NCBI GenBank assembly: GCA_900539145.1
Contig: UQAX01000010.1
Span: 1 to 64,000, forward strand
Direction: 5' to 3'
Source of the DNA: an uncultured Blautia sp.
GTDB lineage: Bacteria > Bacillota > Clostridia > Lachnospirales > Lachnospiraceae
Length of the DNA: 64,000 bases
In this document: positions 25,364 to 33,724 of the stretch, one piece after another
Position numbering within the stretch: the stretch's first letter is position 1
Layout of the letters: each line of letters opens with the position of its first letter
Made by a program: the position numbers and the translations under genes
Notes under the pieces: model-generated
Database searches by the model: none
What the model was told of the DNA's origin: nothing
Seen by the model: only the letters and a program-made list of their open reading frames with translations

Positions 25364-26535
25364 CAAAGCAATTATATTATGAAGACAGTTATATAAAAGA
25401 ATTTAAAGCTGTGGTTTTGTCCTGTACTCTAAAGGGAAATAAGTTTGAGGCGGTTCTTGACAGAACTGCCTTTTTTCCCGAAGGAGGAGGACAAGGAGCA
25501 GATACAGGCGTACTTAGCACAGAAGACAGTGAGATAAAAGTGTCAGATGTGCAGGAAGTAAACGGTGAGATTGTTCATTATATAGATGAGGAAATTTTGC
25601 CGGGACAGGAAGTGATAGGAAAGTTGGATTTTCAGGAGCGATTTTCTAAAATGCAGCAGCATACGGGAGAGCATATCGTTTCCGGTATTGTACATAGAAG
25701 GTTTGGTTATGAAAATGTAGGGTTTCATCTGGGAAAAGAAGAAGTGACCATGGATTATAATGGTCCGCTTACACCGGAAGAATTACGAAGTATTGAGTAT
25801 GAAGCAAATCAAGTGGCAGCAGATAACAGAGAAATCAGAGCGTATTTTCCCGAAGCAGAGAAACTGGAAAAAATCCCTTATCGAAGCAAAAAAGAATTAC
25901 AGGGAAAGGTTCGAATTGTGGAAATCCCGAATTGCGATATTTGTGCCTGCTGTGCGCCACATGTGAGAACAACAGGAAATGTAGGGCTGATTAAAATTAC
26001 CAATGCCATTCGCTATAAAGGCGGTATGCGTCTGTGGATTGCCTGCGGTATGCGTGCATTGGAGGATTATAATCAAAAACAAGCCAGTGTGGTACAAATT
26101 TCCAATATGCTTTCTGCAAAACAGCAGGAAGTGACTGAGGCTGTAAAGCGTTTAACAGAGGAAATCCAACAGCTAAAAGAAAAAGCAGCAAAAATGCAGG
26201 AAAAACTGGTTATGGGATATTTAGAGTCTGAAAAAGAAGCTTTAAAAGAAAATCCAAATGCAAATCTGATGCTTTTTGAAAAAGAATTAGATACTGTGGC
26301 GATGCGAAACTTTGTTAATGCAGGAATGGAGCTTACAAAAGGTGTGTGCGGCGTTTTTGTAGGAGATGAAAAACAGGGATTTCGCTATGTGCTGGGAAGC
26401 AGCGGAGATATCCGAGAAATCGGTAAGAAATTAAATGAAGCTTTTCAGGGAAAAGGAGGAGGGAAGCCTCCGATGATACAGGGCTCTCTTGTAGGGGAGG
26501 AAGAAAAGATAAGGGAGTTTTTGGACGAAATATAA
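25360..26535 (+). CDS. Alanyl-tRNA editing protein AlaX (long form)
   Basis: 391 aa. The editing domain carries FFPEGGGQGADTG, QQHTGEHIVSG (HxxxH zinc motif) and a CCAPHV third/fourth ligand region, and is followed by a coiled coil (~residues 240-290) and a DHHA1-like C-terminal domain (GGGKPPMIQGS). It hydrolyses mischarged Ser-tRNA(Ala) or Gly-tRNA(Ala) in trans. Start overlaps the hom stop by 4 nt. Confidence 0.88.
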   Translation: MTKQLYYEDSYIKEFKAVVLSCTLKGNKFEAVLDRTAFFPEGGGQGADTGVLSTEDSEIKVSDVQEVNGEIVHYIDEEILPGQEVIGKLDFQERFSKMQQHTGEHIVSGIVHRRFGYENVGFHLGKEEVTMDYNGPLTPEELRSIEYEANQVAADNREIRAYFPEAEKLEKIPYRSKKELQGKVRIVEIPNCDICACCAPHVRTTGNVGLIKITNAIRYKGGMRLWIACGMRALEDYNQKQASVVQISNMLSAKQQEVTEAVKRLTEEIQQLKEKAAKMQEKLVMGYLESEKEALKENPNANLMLFEKELDTVAMRNFVNAGMELTKGVCGVFVGDEKQGFRYVLGSSGDIREIGKKLNEAFQGKGGGKPPMIQGSLVGEEEKIREFLDEI

Positions 26536-26552
26536 CTAAAAATTCGCGTTAT

Positions 26553-26608
26553 TATTGAGGAAAAGTCCTTATATTTAAAAATGAAAATATAAGGACTTTT
26601 CCTCAATA
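26553..26608. terminator. 24-bp perfect hairpin between convergent genes
   Basis: Arms 26553-26576 and 26585-26608 are exact complements around an 8-nt loop, with AAAAGTCC / GGACTTTT at the core flanks. It likely acts in both directions for alaX (+) and the secreted peptide gene (-). Confidence 0.7.
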
Positions 26609-26619
26609 AAAATAGTATG

Positions 26620-26847
26620 TTAGCATAAAATCCAATCACTAAGCCAAATCTTTTGTGAAAAATTGTATAGTCTTTTGTATAACTTTCCATCTATTGTGTT
26701 ATATACCCAATCAATACAATCTTTACGTAAATCATTAAAAGTGAAATTTTTTACTTTTTGATATGTAGTAGGCGATTGGGCAGATACAGAAACCGAAGAT
26801 ATTGATAGTAGTAAAACAATGGTTAATAAAAGAATTATTTTTTTCAT
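26620..26847 (-). CDS. Small secreted peptide, unknown
   Basis: 75 aa. A clean signal peptide (MKKIILLL... ending VSVSA at ~24) is followed by a ~51-residue mature part with two cysteines, the last one terminal (SDWILC), rich in aromatic and basic residues. AAGAGGT precedes the ATG, which overlaps the end of the M56 protease gene, making it the third gene of a BlaI-M56-peptide operon. I do not recognise the family. A ligand or substrate of the M56 protease, or an antimicrobial/immunity peptide, would fit (speculation). Confidence 0.6.
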   Translation of the reverse strand: MKKIILLLTIVLLLSISSVSVSAQSPTTYQKVKNFTFNDLRKDCIDWVYNTIDGKLYKRLYNFSQKIWLSDWILC

Positions 26848-26852
26848 GTAGG

Positions 26853-27920
26853 TTACCTCTTTTCTATAATTTTTACATGCTCCCAATCATCTGGTATGTT
26901 AGAAAGTGTTCCAATAGGTTCTTCATTCACATAGATAGTATAAGTTCCATTCTCATTTTTTTCGAGATAGGAGACATCTTCTAATAAAAATTGAGTTGGT
27001 CCTAAATCAGGTCTGGAATAAGGCTCAATAACAATAAAATAAGAAAAAATGGTTAATAAAAAAGTAAGTAGCAGGAATGGAGAAACTCGAAAAGGTGAAT
27101 GAGCAAAGAGGGAATGAATTCTGATTTTTAAGAAACCGGAGGTACTACTAATACCCAATCCAAAATGTTTCTTTTTATTCTTTTCTTTTGCCGCAAAAAT
27201 CAGAGTTTCTGCATAATCGATTTTTTCTTTTTTTGAAAGATGTCCGGTAACAGAGAAGTCATTTTTTAATTCAAGTAAGTTTCCTGCATGGTGTCTAAGA
27301 AGATATAAAAGTGGGTTCCACCAAAAAAGAATTACTAAAATTTCAATACATAGTTTGAAAAATAAGTCATGATTTAGATAATGTTGTATCTCATGCTGTA
27401 TAATATAATTTTCATTGGAAAATTCCGTATACGGAATTACAATTCTTGGCTTTAAAATACCAAGAATAAAAGGTTCTTCGGTAAAGAATGATTTTACGAT
27501 TGGTATTTGCTTCTCTCTTTTAAAGCAAGTTGAAACTGATATAGTTTTTACAACAGTTGCCTGCTTGAAAAAAAGATAACATTTTCTATATTGGCTAAAT
27601 TTTACCAGTGCTATTAAAAGAGAAATCGTAATGCTTATTAGAAATAAAAGCTCAAAAAACGGTATGTTTTGTAGTATGGGTTTCTTTAATATATCACAGA
27701 AATCAGTATAGAAACTTGAAATATATACAGACTTTGTAATCGGCAATTCAATGGGGAAAATAAGACGGAAACCGATAATACTGAACATAATAAGTAAAAA
27801 CACAACTTCTTTTTTGTGAAACAAATCGCCTTTTTTCCTTATATATCCTAAAATGCAAATACAAAATAAGCAAAAGAAAAAAATGGCAGTTATAATTGTA
27901 GTATAGGAAATATTAACCAT
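26853..27920 (-). CDS. M56-family (BlaR1-like) membrane metalloprotease without beta-lactam sensor
   Basis: 355 aa. Four N-terminal transmembrane helices, a cytoplasmic zinc protease domain with HEIQH (HExxH) and WWNPLLYLLR, a last membrane segment (~285-305), then only ~50 residues outside. BlaR1/MecR1 carry a ~250-residue penicillin-binding domain in that place. It should therefore signal something other than beta-lactam acylation, presumably by cleaving the BlaI-like repressor. The start overlaps the repressor gene by 8 nt. Confidence 0.85.
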   Translation of the reverse strand: MVNISYTTIITAIFFFCLFCICILGYIRKKGDLFHKKEVVFLLIMFSIIGFRLIFPIELPITKSVYISSFYTDFCDILKKPILQNIPFFELLFLISITISLLIALVKFSQYRKCYLFFKQATVVKTISVSTCFKREKQIPIVKSFFTEEPFILGILKPRIVIPYTEFSNENYIIQHEIQHYLNHDLFFKLCIEILVILFWWNPLLYLLRHHAGNLLELKNDFSVTGHLSKKEKIDYAETLIFAAKEKNKKKHFGLGISSTSGFLKIRIHSLFAHSPFRVSPFLLLTFLLTIFSYFIVIEPYSRPDLGPTQFLLEDVSYLEKNENGTYTIYVNEEPIGTLSNIPDDWEHVKIIEKR

Positions 27921-28323
27921 CTTTGTGTTGTTCTAAACTCCTTTTTTGCATTTTTATAAAATCTTCCAGTTCATCTAAAGTTTCTTTTTCATTTTCCTCG
28001 TTATTCAGCAAAGAAGCGATTAGTCTTTTGGAAAAATGAATTTTATTCTTTACAACAGGAAGAAAATTTTCTACTTCATTGTATATAATATCGTCTGGCA
28101 TTTTTTTTGCACGATATCGTCTGCCAAACACTTTTCCGCTTTGGACGATATCAACAACTTCTACATAATCTTTTTCTAGTAAATTTCGCATAAGACGCTG
28201 TACACTTGTAAGAGGGAGACTTGTATCAAAACTAACAATATCTGAAATAAGAAGTGGTTCAGGATTTTGCCAAAGAATATACATGACTTTCTTCTCCATC
28301 TGCGTTAATTTAATTTTTTGCAA
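27913..28323 (-). CDS. BlaI/MecI-family winged-helix repressor
   Basis: 136 aa with a TTG start after AAAGGAG. Shows the family pattern LTQMEKKVMYILWQNPEPLLISDIV, LPLTSVQRLMRNLLEKDYVEVV, then GRRYRAKKM. Normally binds TACA/TGTA dyads as a dimer and is inactivated by proteolysis by its M56 partner. No beta-lactamase or PBP gene is near; the likely targets are its own operon and the divergent secreted-protein gene at 28.6 kb. Confidence 0.85.
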   Translation of the reverse strand: MQKIKLTQMEKKVMYILWQNPEPLLISDIVSFDTSLPLTSVQRLMRNLLEKDYVEVVDIVQSGKVFGRRYRAKKMPDDIIYNEVENFLPVVKNKIHFSKRLIASLLNNEENEKETLDELEDFIKMQKRSLEQHKDG

Positions 28324-28622
28324 AGTAAGACTCCTTTCATTATCAATTTTACATTACATATAATAACATAAGTAATAATTAAAAACAATAAAAAATAAAA
28401 AAACATGATTGACATAGAACAACATAAATGTTAATATATAATTAAGAAAGAGATAACAAAAGTTTTTAATATTTTTTAGAAGTTGTTTATAAAAATAATT
28501 AAGTGATGTAGGTATTGTATATAATGAAAAGGCATTGTGTGTAAATGTGAAAGGAGGGAGTCCAATGCAGAAAGAATAGACACTCATGAGTTAATATGGT
28601 TAAAAAATAGGGAGGTTTTATT
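28324..28622. promoter_or_regulatory. Divergent control region between the BlaI-like gene and the secreted-protein gene
   Basis: AT-rich. Rightward promoter TTGACA (28409-28414), 17-nt spacer, TAATAT (28432-28437). The palindrome AACAT-AA-ATGTT (28421-28432) fills the end of the spacer and touches the -10, a plausible BlaI-type operator. Leftward, TTGTTT with a 17-nt spacer to TATTAT is a weaker promoter. The rightward leader is ~180 nt long and holds no other gene I can support. Confidence 0.55.
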
Positions 28623-29230
28623 ATGAAAAAATAACGAAATTTTTATTATCTATGTTAGTGGTCTTTTCTCTTGTTTTATCAAGTTCAGCCTTACCAGTTA
28701 TGGCAGAGGATACTACTATTACAGAAGAAGGAGATATACCAGATGAAATAGTGCTTTCTGATGAAACTACTATAAAAATTGAGAATATGAATGATTTTAT
28801 TCGTTATTTTGTTCCAGAAAATGACGGAACAACTACAATTGTAGAAAAAAATAAAAAAACAGGTGAAATATTGGTAAATGGTAGAGATGTTTTTTATGAC
28901 ATGAGTACAACAATTGGAGCATCTCAACGAGATAATTGGGGAGCTCCTTCTGTTGAAAAATGGAGTATGAATGTGGCAGGAATGTCAATTTATGCAATCG
29001 CAACAGCAGTTGCTGCAAAATCACATAATTTCAGAATAGATCAAATCGCAGATGCACTTAAAAAGGTAGGGAAAGAATTGTCAAATCTTTATTATAAGAG
29101 TACACTACAATTAAACTATGTTGATTATAGTCCTAAGGTGGGATATCGGCTAACAGAGGGACTTTATACAAGTTCTAGCTGTAGTGCATCGTCTCGTATT
29201 TGTCAATCAAGTATGTCAGGTTCACGATGA
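28623..29230 (+). pseudogene. Secreted protein, start out of frame at an A6 tract
   Basis: GGAGG precedes ATG at 28623, but the reading frame hits TAA at codon 4. One more A in the run 28626-28631 would give MKKITKFLLSMLVVFSLVLS, a textbook signal peptide ending near PVMA, joined to the long open frame (restored length 202 aa). The mature part is acidic at first, then has NWGAPSVEKW, an alanine-rich helix and a Ser/Cys-rich tail (SSSCSASSRIC). No family recognised. It could be a true mutation, slippage-based phase variation, or a sequencing error. Divergent from the BlaI-M56 operon and probably controlled by it. Confidence 0.65.
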
Positions 29231-29326
29231 ACTAATAAAAATATGGACTTGTATATATCAATAAAATTTTGGAAAGTATTATTGGAAAATCAGAATTGCT
29301 ATATTGAGTGATAATTAGTTAGATAT

Positions 29327-29380
29327 AAAGACTGTTACAAAATATTTATTAATGTTACATAAAATTTTGTAACAGTCTTT
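29327..29380 (+). terminator. Terminator-like 17-bp hairpin
   Basis: Arms 29327-29343 and 29364-29380 are perfectly complementary (AAAGACTGTTACA...), loop 20 nt. The string resembles the outer arms of the palindromic element at 53.5 kb, but without its core. Confidence 0.55.
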
Positions 29381-29418
29381 GGAATGAAATTTTGAAGGAA
29401 TTTAAAGGGGGCTACTGT

Positions 29419-29781
29419 ATGAAAAAACTCAACGGACAAAACTGGATGGAACTGACTGACAGCATTTTTTGGATTATTATGGGGATTTTAATCTTAACAG
29501 ACTGTGTCAGCCCTAAGTTCAGAACGGCGATATTGGGAATATTTATCCTAATGGATTTAATCGTAGTGTTTCTTCCAAAGAAAATAACAACGAAATGGAC
29601 AGTGGGAGGCGTACAGTGGACAAGAGAGCTTATGAACATTACTTCTGTTTTGTTTCTCGTTGTATGGGGATTTGACGGAGAAAACACGACCTATGCTTTG
29701 GTTTTAGCAGGTATATTGTTACTCGTTTATGTAAGTAATTGGATAGAAAGATATGTGAAAAAAAGGAAAAATAGCAAATAA
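29419..29781 (+). CDS. Small integral membrane protein, unknown
   Basis: 120 aa with about four transmembrane helices (IFWIIMGILIL, AILGIFILMDLIVVF, ITSVLFLVVWGF, ALVLAGILLLVYV) and a lysine-rich C-terminus that should face the cytoplasm. Start follows AAAGGGGG. Not recognised. It stands alone between the secreted-protein locus and a palindromic repeat. Confidence 0.6.
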   Translation: MKKLNGQNWMELTDSIFWIIMGILILTDCVSPKFRTAILGIFILMDLIVVFLPKKITTKWTVGGVQWTRELMNITSVLFLVVWGFDGENTTYALVLAGILLLVYVSNWIERYVKKRKNSK

Positions 29782-29809
29782 AAATAGAAAATTTTTAGAA
29801 TTTTTTTAA

Positions 29810-29963
29810 GAGAACTTCTGCTTCAAACATCATTTAAAATATCTATACATTTTTAGCGAATTTGTCGAGCACGCTTTGAGATTGTGAGCTCAAAGTGAGC
29901 ACAGACTGAGCGTAAAATGTATAGATATTTTTGATATACGTTTGAAGCAAAAAGCTTCTTTTT
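29810..29963. repeat. Palindromic element copy A
   Basis: Outer arms GCTTCAAAC / GTTTGAAGC; 18-bp inner stem AAAATATCTATACATTTT with its exact complement; conserved core at 29854-29914 containing GAATTTGTCGAGC, CTTTGAG/CTCAAAG and CAGACTGAG. Ends in CTTCTTTTT. Lies between converging genes and probably terminates both. Confidence 0.8.
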
Positions 29964-30927
29964 ATCTCATAATCAGATACGCCGTATAAGCAATGTAAGA
30001 GCAAGTCATCACAGCGCCCATAACTCGTCCGATTTTCTTTCTGAGAAGAATTGGAATATAGACCAGTATAGAAACAATAGTCAATAATCCCACATCATAC
30101 AGATAAGTCTTTGTGACATTCATAGGCAAAATCGTGCTGGATAATCCCAAAATCAGAAATACATTAAAAATATTAGAACCTACTACATTTCCAAGAGCAA
30201 TGTCACTTTCTCCTTTTCTGGCAGCTACAATAGAAGTAACCAGCTCCGGCAGAGAAGTTCCTACTGCAACAATGGTAAGACCAATCAGGGCTTCGCTAAG
30301 ACCAAAGGCTCTGGCAATTTCCTTTGCCCCGTTTACAGTCATATCCCCACCGATAATAATACCTGCAAGTCCAACAAGAGAAAGTAAAATACTTTTTCCC
30401 ATAGAATATCCGATAACAGCTTCAGCTTCCTGCATACACAGATTTTCTGCTCTGCTTTTTAAAGCATCTTTGACAGCCAAATACATGAAAATGCCAAATC
30501 CCACCAGCAATAAAATCCCGTCAAGGCGTCCTAAGACCATACCGGAATTTCCTGTAAAAAACTGGTCCATAATCAAAATATTTAAAAGCAATGCGGCGGC
30601 AATGGATAAAGGATAATCCTTTTTAATCATGCTGGGTTTCACAGACAGAGGGCAAATCAAAGCGCTCATGCCGATAACCACCAAAAGATTAAAAATATTA
30701 GAACCCACTACATTTCCAATGGCAATGTCATTACTTCCTTTTACGGCAGCAGTAATACTTACCGCAAGCTCCGGTGCACTGGTTCCAAAGGCTACAATGG
30801 TAAGTCCAATAATTAAAGACGGGATACGCAGACGTCTTGCAATGGAAGAAGCGCCTTCCACAAACCAGTCTGCGCCTTTTACCAGCAGCAAAAATCCCAC
30901 TAATAAAAAGATAATAGATTTTAACAT
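29962..30927 (-). CDS. Calcium/sodium antiporter (CaCA, YrbG type)
   Basis: 321-aa membrane protein with ten helices in two homologous halves. Each half carries an alpha repeat: GTSAPELAVSI with GNVVGSNIFNLLVV in the first, GTSLPELVTSI with GNVVGSNIFNVFLI in the second, the ion-binding signature. The acidic loop of larger exchangers is absent, as in YrbG. ATG at 30927 follows GGAGG. Confidence 0.92.
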   Translation of the reverse strand: MLKSIIFLLVGFLLLVKGADWFVEGASSIARRLRIPSLIIGLTIVAFGTSAPELAVSITAAVKGSNDIAIGNVVGSNIFNLLVVIGMSALICPLSVKPSMIKKDYPLSIAAALLLNILIMDQFFTGNSGMVLGRLDGILLLVGFGIFMYLAVKDALKSRAENLCMQEAEAVIGYSMGKSILLSLVGLAGIIIGGDMTVNGAKEIARAFGLSEALIGLTIVAVGTSLPELVTSIVAARKGESDIALGNVVGSNIFNVFLILGLSSTILPMNVTKTYLYDVGLLTIVSILVYIPILLRKKIGRVMGAVMTCSYIAYTAYLIMR

Positions 30928-31019
30928 GACTTTCCTCCAAAATTCTTTTGTTTTCATACTTTATTACCATATCATTCTATACAGAGAATGACAATCTTTT
31001 TAAGAAAAATAAAAAGGCA

Positions 31020-31048
31020 TTGTCCCAAAAGGATTTCTTTGTTATAGT
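31020..31048 (+). promoter_or_regulatory. Promoter of the ABC-F gene
   Basis: TTGTCC (31020-31025), 17-nt spacer, TATAGT (31043-31048), 36 nt before the ATG. Confidence 0.5.
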
Positions 31049-31083
31049 GATTAAGAAATAAAGCAGGAAAAAGGAGTGTTCCA

Positions 31084-32871
31084 ATGAACATATTAAATAT
31101 AGAGCATATCAGTAAAATTTATGGAGAAAAGGTCATTTTTGAGGATGCCAGCTTTGGAGTTCAGGAGGGAGATAAGGTAGGCATTATCGGAATTAACGGT
31201 ACAGGAAAGTCTACTCTTTTGAAAATGCTGGCGGGAGAGGAAGTTCCCGAGACAGGACAGATTATTATGCAGAACAATGTAAGACTTGCCTATTTGCCGC
31301 AAAATCCGCAGTTTCCGGAAAATGCCACAATTCTTTCTTATATACAGGATTGTGAGGCAGAGTGGAAAGTGCAGAGTAATCTGACACAGCTTGGAATTAC
31401 AGAATATGAAAAACAGATTGCAGTGCTCTCAGGAGGGCAGAGAAGAAAAGTAGCATTAGCAAAAATTTTAGCGCAGGATTTTGACATTCTTTTACTGGAC
31501 GAGCCAACTAATCACTTAGACGAAGCCATGATTTCATGGCTGGAAGAATATTTAAAGAGTTTTCGGGGAACGGTTTTGATGGTTACACATGATCGTTATT
31601 TTATGGATAAAGTAACGAATCGTATTTTAGAAATTTCTCACGGAAAAATGTACAGTTATGAAGCAAATTATTCAAAATTTCTGGAATTAAAGGCAGAAAG
31701 AGAAGAAATGGAGCTTGCATCAGAGAGAAAACGTCAAAGTGTTCTGCGTATGGAATTAGAATGGGCAAAAAGAGGCTGCCGTGCAAGAACAACAAAACAG
31801 CGTGCCAGACTGGAGAGATTAGAAGCCCTGAAAAATACAGCAGCTCCTGTGGGAGACCAGAGTGTGGAATTAGAGTCTGTAGAAACACGTATGGGGAAAA
31901 AGACCATTGAATTAAAGCACGTTTCTAAGAAATACGGTAATCAGATTTTGGTAGAAGATTTCAATTATATTTTATTGAAAAACCAAAAACTGGGTATTAT
32001 CGGTCCAAATGGATGCGGGAAATCTACGTTAATGAAACTGATGGCAGGACTGGTAGAGCCTGACAGCGGAACAGTAGAAATGGGGGAAACCATTAAAATC
32101 GGATATTTTGCTCAGGAAGAACAGGAAATGGATGACCGTCAGAGAGTGATTGATTATGTGAAAGATATTGCAGAATATATCAATACAAAAGACGGAAAAA
32201 TCAGTGCATCTCAGATGCTGGAGCGTTTTTTATTTACCCCTGATATGCAGTATGCGCCTATTGGAAAGCTTTCCGGAGGAGAGAAAAGACGTTTATATCT
32301 TTTGGGCGTTCTTTCCAGTGAAATCAATGTGCTGCTTTTAGATGAACCGGGAAACAATTTAGATATTCCTACCCTCACTATTTTGGAGGATTATTTAAAT
32401 TCTTTTGCCGGAATTGTAGTGACTGTTTCCCATGACCGCTATTTTCTGGACAATGTGGTAGACCGGATTTTTGAATTTACAGGAAACGGAAAGCTTCAGC
32501 AGTATGAAGGAGGATATACCGATTATCTGGAAGCAAAAGAACGAAGAAGCGACAATGTAAAACAGTCGGTTCAGCCGGAGAAAAAAGAGGAAAAGAAAAA
32601 TTCAGCACAGACATGGAAACAAAATCGAACGGCAAAATTGAAATTTACTTTCAAAGAGCAGAAAGAATTTGAAACCATTGATGATGATATTGCAAAGCTG
32701 GAAGAAAAACTGGAAAAGCTGGATGAAGAAATTATGAAAAATGCAACAAATTCAGGAAAATTAAATGAACTTACAGTAGAAAAAGAAGAAGCAGAAGCGC
32801 TTCTGGAAGAAAAAATGGAGCGATGGGTTTATTTGAATGATTTAGCAGAAAAGATAGGGCTGTTGCAATAA
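31084..32871 (+). CDS. ABC-F family ATPase (Uup-like)
   Basis: 595 aa, two ATP-binding cassettes and no membrane domain. First: GINGTGKST, LSGGQRRKVALAKIL, LLLDEPTNHLD; second: GPNGCGKST, LSGGEKRRLYLLGVL, LLLDEPGNNLD. A ~80-residue charged interdomain linker (ERKRQSVLRMELEWAKRG) reaches the ribosome in this family. The C-terminal coiled coil after NRTAKLKFTFKEQKE matches the Uup C-terminal domain. Role: translation factor acting at the ribosomal E site, or resistance; no specific drug can be inferred. Confidence 0.88.
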   Translation: MNILNIEHISKIYGEKVIFEDASFGVQEGDKVGIIGINGTGKSTLLKMLAGEEVPETGQIIMQNNVRLAYLPQNPQFPENATILSYIQDCEAEWKVQSNLTQLGITEYEKQIAVLSGGQRRKVALAKILAQDFDILLLDEPTNHLDEAMISWLEEYLKSFRGTVLMVTHDRYFMDKVTNRILEISHGKMYSYEANYSKFLELKAEREEMELASERKRQSVLRMELEWAKRGCRARTTKQRARLERLEALKNTAAPVGDQSVELESVETRMGKKTIELKHVSKKYGNQILVEDFNYILLKNQKLGIIGPNGCGKSTLMKLMAGLVEPDSGTVEMGETIKIGYFAQEEQEMDDRQRVIDYVKDIAEYINTKDGKISASQMLERFLFTPDMQYAPIGKLSGGEKRRLYLLGVLSSEINVLLLDEPGNNLDIPTLTILEDYLNSFAGIVVTVSHDRYFLDNVVDRIFEFTGNGKLQQYEGGYTDYLEAKERRSDNVKQSVQPEKKEEKKNSAQTWKQNRTAKLKFTFKEQKEFETIDDDIAKLEEKLEKLDEEIMKNATNSGKLNELTVEKEEAEALLEEKMERWVYLNDLAEKIGLLQ

Positions 32872-32883
32872 TGCGACAGCCCT
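32856..32883. terminator. Terminator overlapping the ABC-F stop codon
   Basis: AGGGCTGTTGCA / TGCGACAGCCCT, 12-bp stem (one G-U), 4-nt loop. The stop codon is inside the hairpin. Shared by the converging AIM24 gene. Confidence 0.6.
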
Positions 32884-32896
32884 AAAAATAATAGAG

Positions 32897-33703
32897 TCAG
32901 TCTTCGTCATCCAGTATGCTCAGCTCAGACGGTGGAGTGATAGTTTTTTGAACAGGGGCTAAAAGTACCTTTCCTGTACCACGATATACATTTACCAGTC
33001 CTTCGCCTGAAGCGGCAGAACCAATCAGACTTTTGCCCGAGCGTTCTACGGTAAAGTCAAGGCTTCCGCTCCATGCCACAGCCATATTTCCGTCAACCTT
33101 TAATACATCATTATCTAAAGTAATGGTAATTAACTCTTCTTTTGGACATGGTGTCTCCAGACATACCACACCGTTTCCTCTTAATCCCAGATTAAACAAG
33201 CCTTCATTGCCGAATACAGCAGAGGAAATATTTGAACGCATAACAGCTTTATGCTTTAAATCTGCATCGCAGGCAAGAAACAAGCCGTCATCCAGAACAA
33301 CAGAGCCGTTCCAGTCCGCCACATCCAGCAAAATTAAATGCTTGTAGGTAGGTTCTAATACAAGAACACCATCACCGGTATATTCCGGTTTAATCGTACC
33401 TTCTCCGGTCATTTTTCCACGAACTGCTTTTCCAAAGAAATCTCCCACACCTTTTAATCCGGTAGTAGCGTTGACATTTCCCACAGTCCACTGCATAGCA
33501 CCGGACTGTAAAGTAACGTTTGCTTTACTTAAATCACATACAACCTGTCGCTTGCGTACATTCATGGCATGGCAGAAATAAGCTTTTTCCGCATCAGACG
33601 GAGAAACGCTCAAATCCCGCATATATTCAATCACGGTGAAAGGGCCGGCAGAGTCCAAAACTCTTACATCGTCATTATCGGTAAAATTGGAAATACGAAA
33701 CAT
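32897..33703 (-). CDS. AIM24/TIGR00266-family protein
   Basis: 268 aa of beta-rich sequence with the AIM24 pattern: ALQSGAMQW-like LQSGAMQWTVGN, GDFFGKAVRG, EPTYKHLILLDV, DDGLFLACDA, GNEGLFNLGLRG, GEGLVNVYRGTGKVLLAP. Family function is unknown in bacteria (the name comes from yeast mitochondrial biogenesis). AGGAGGG precedes the ATG. Confidence 0.8.
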   Translation of the reverse strand: MFRISNFTDNDDVRVLDSAGPFTVIEYMRDLSVSPSDAEKAYFCHAMNVRKRQVVCDLSKANVTLQSGAMQWTVGNVNATTGLKGVGDFFGKAVRGKMTGEGTIKPEYTGDGVLVLEPTYKHLILLDVADWNGSVVLDDGLFLACDADLKHKAVMRSNISSAVFGNEGLFNLGLRGNGVVCLETPCPKEELITITLDNDVLKVDGNMAVAWSGSLDFTVERSGKSLIGSAASGEGLVNVYRGTGKVLLAPVQKTITPPSELSILDDED

Positions 33704-33724
33704 AAAAACCCTCCTAAACGATTA

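Noticed and set aside
26853..28323. Beta-lactam resistance regulators BlaR1/BlaI in the strict sense
   Set aside because: The protease lacks the penicillin-binding sensor domain, and no beta-lactamase or PBP2a gene is adjacent.
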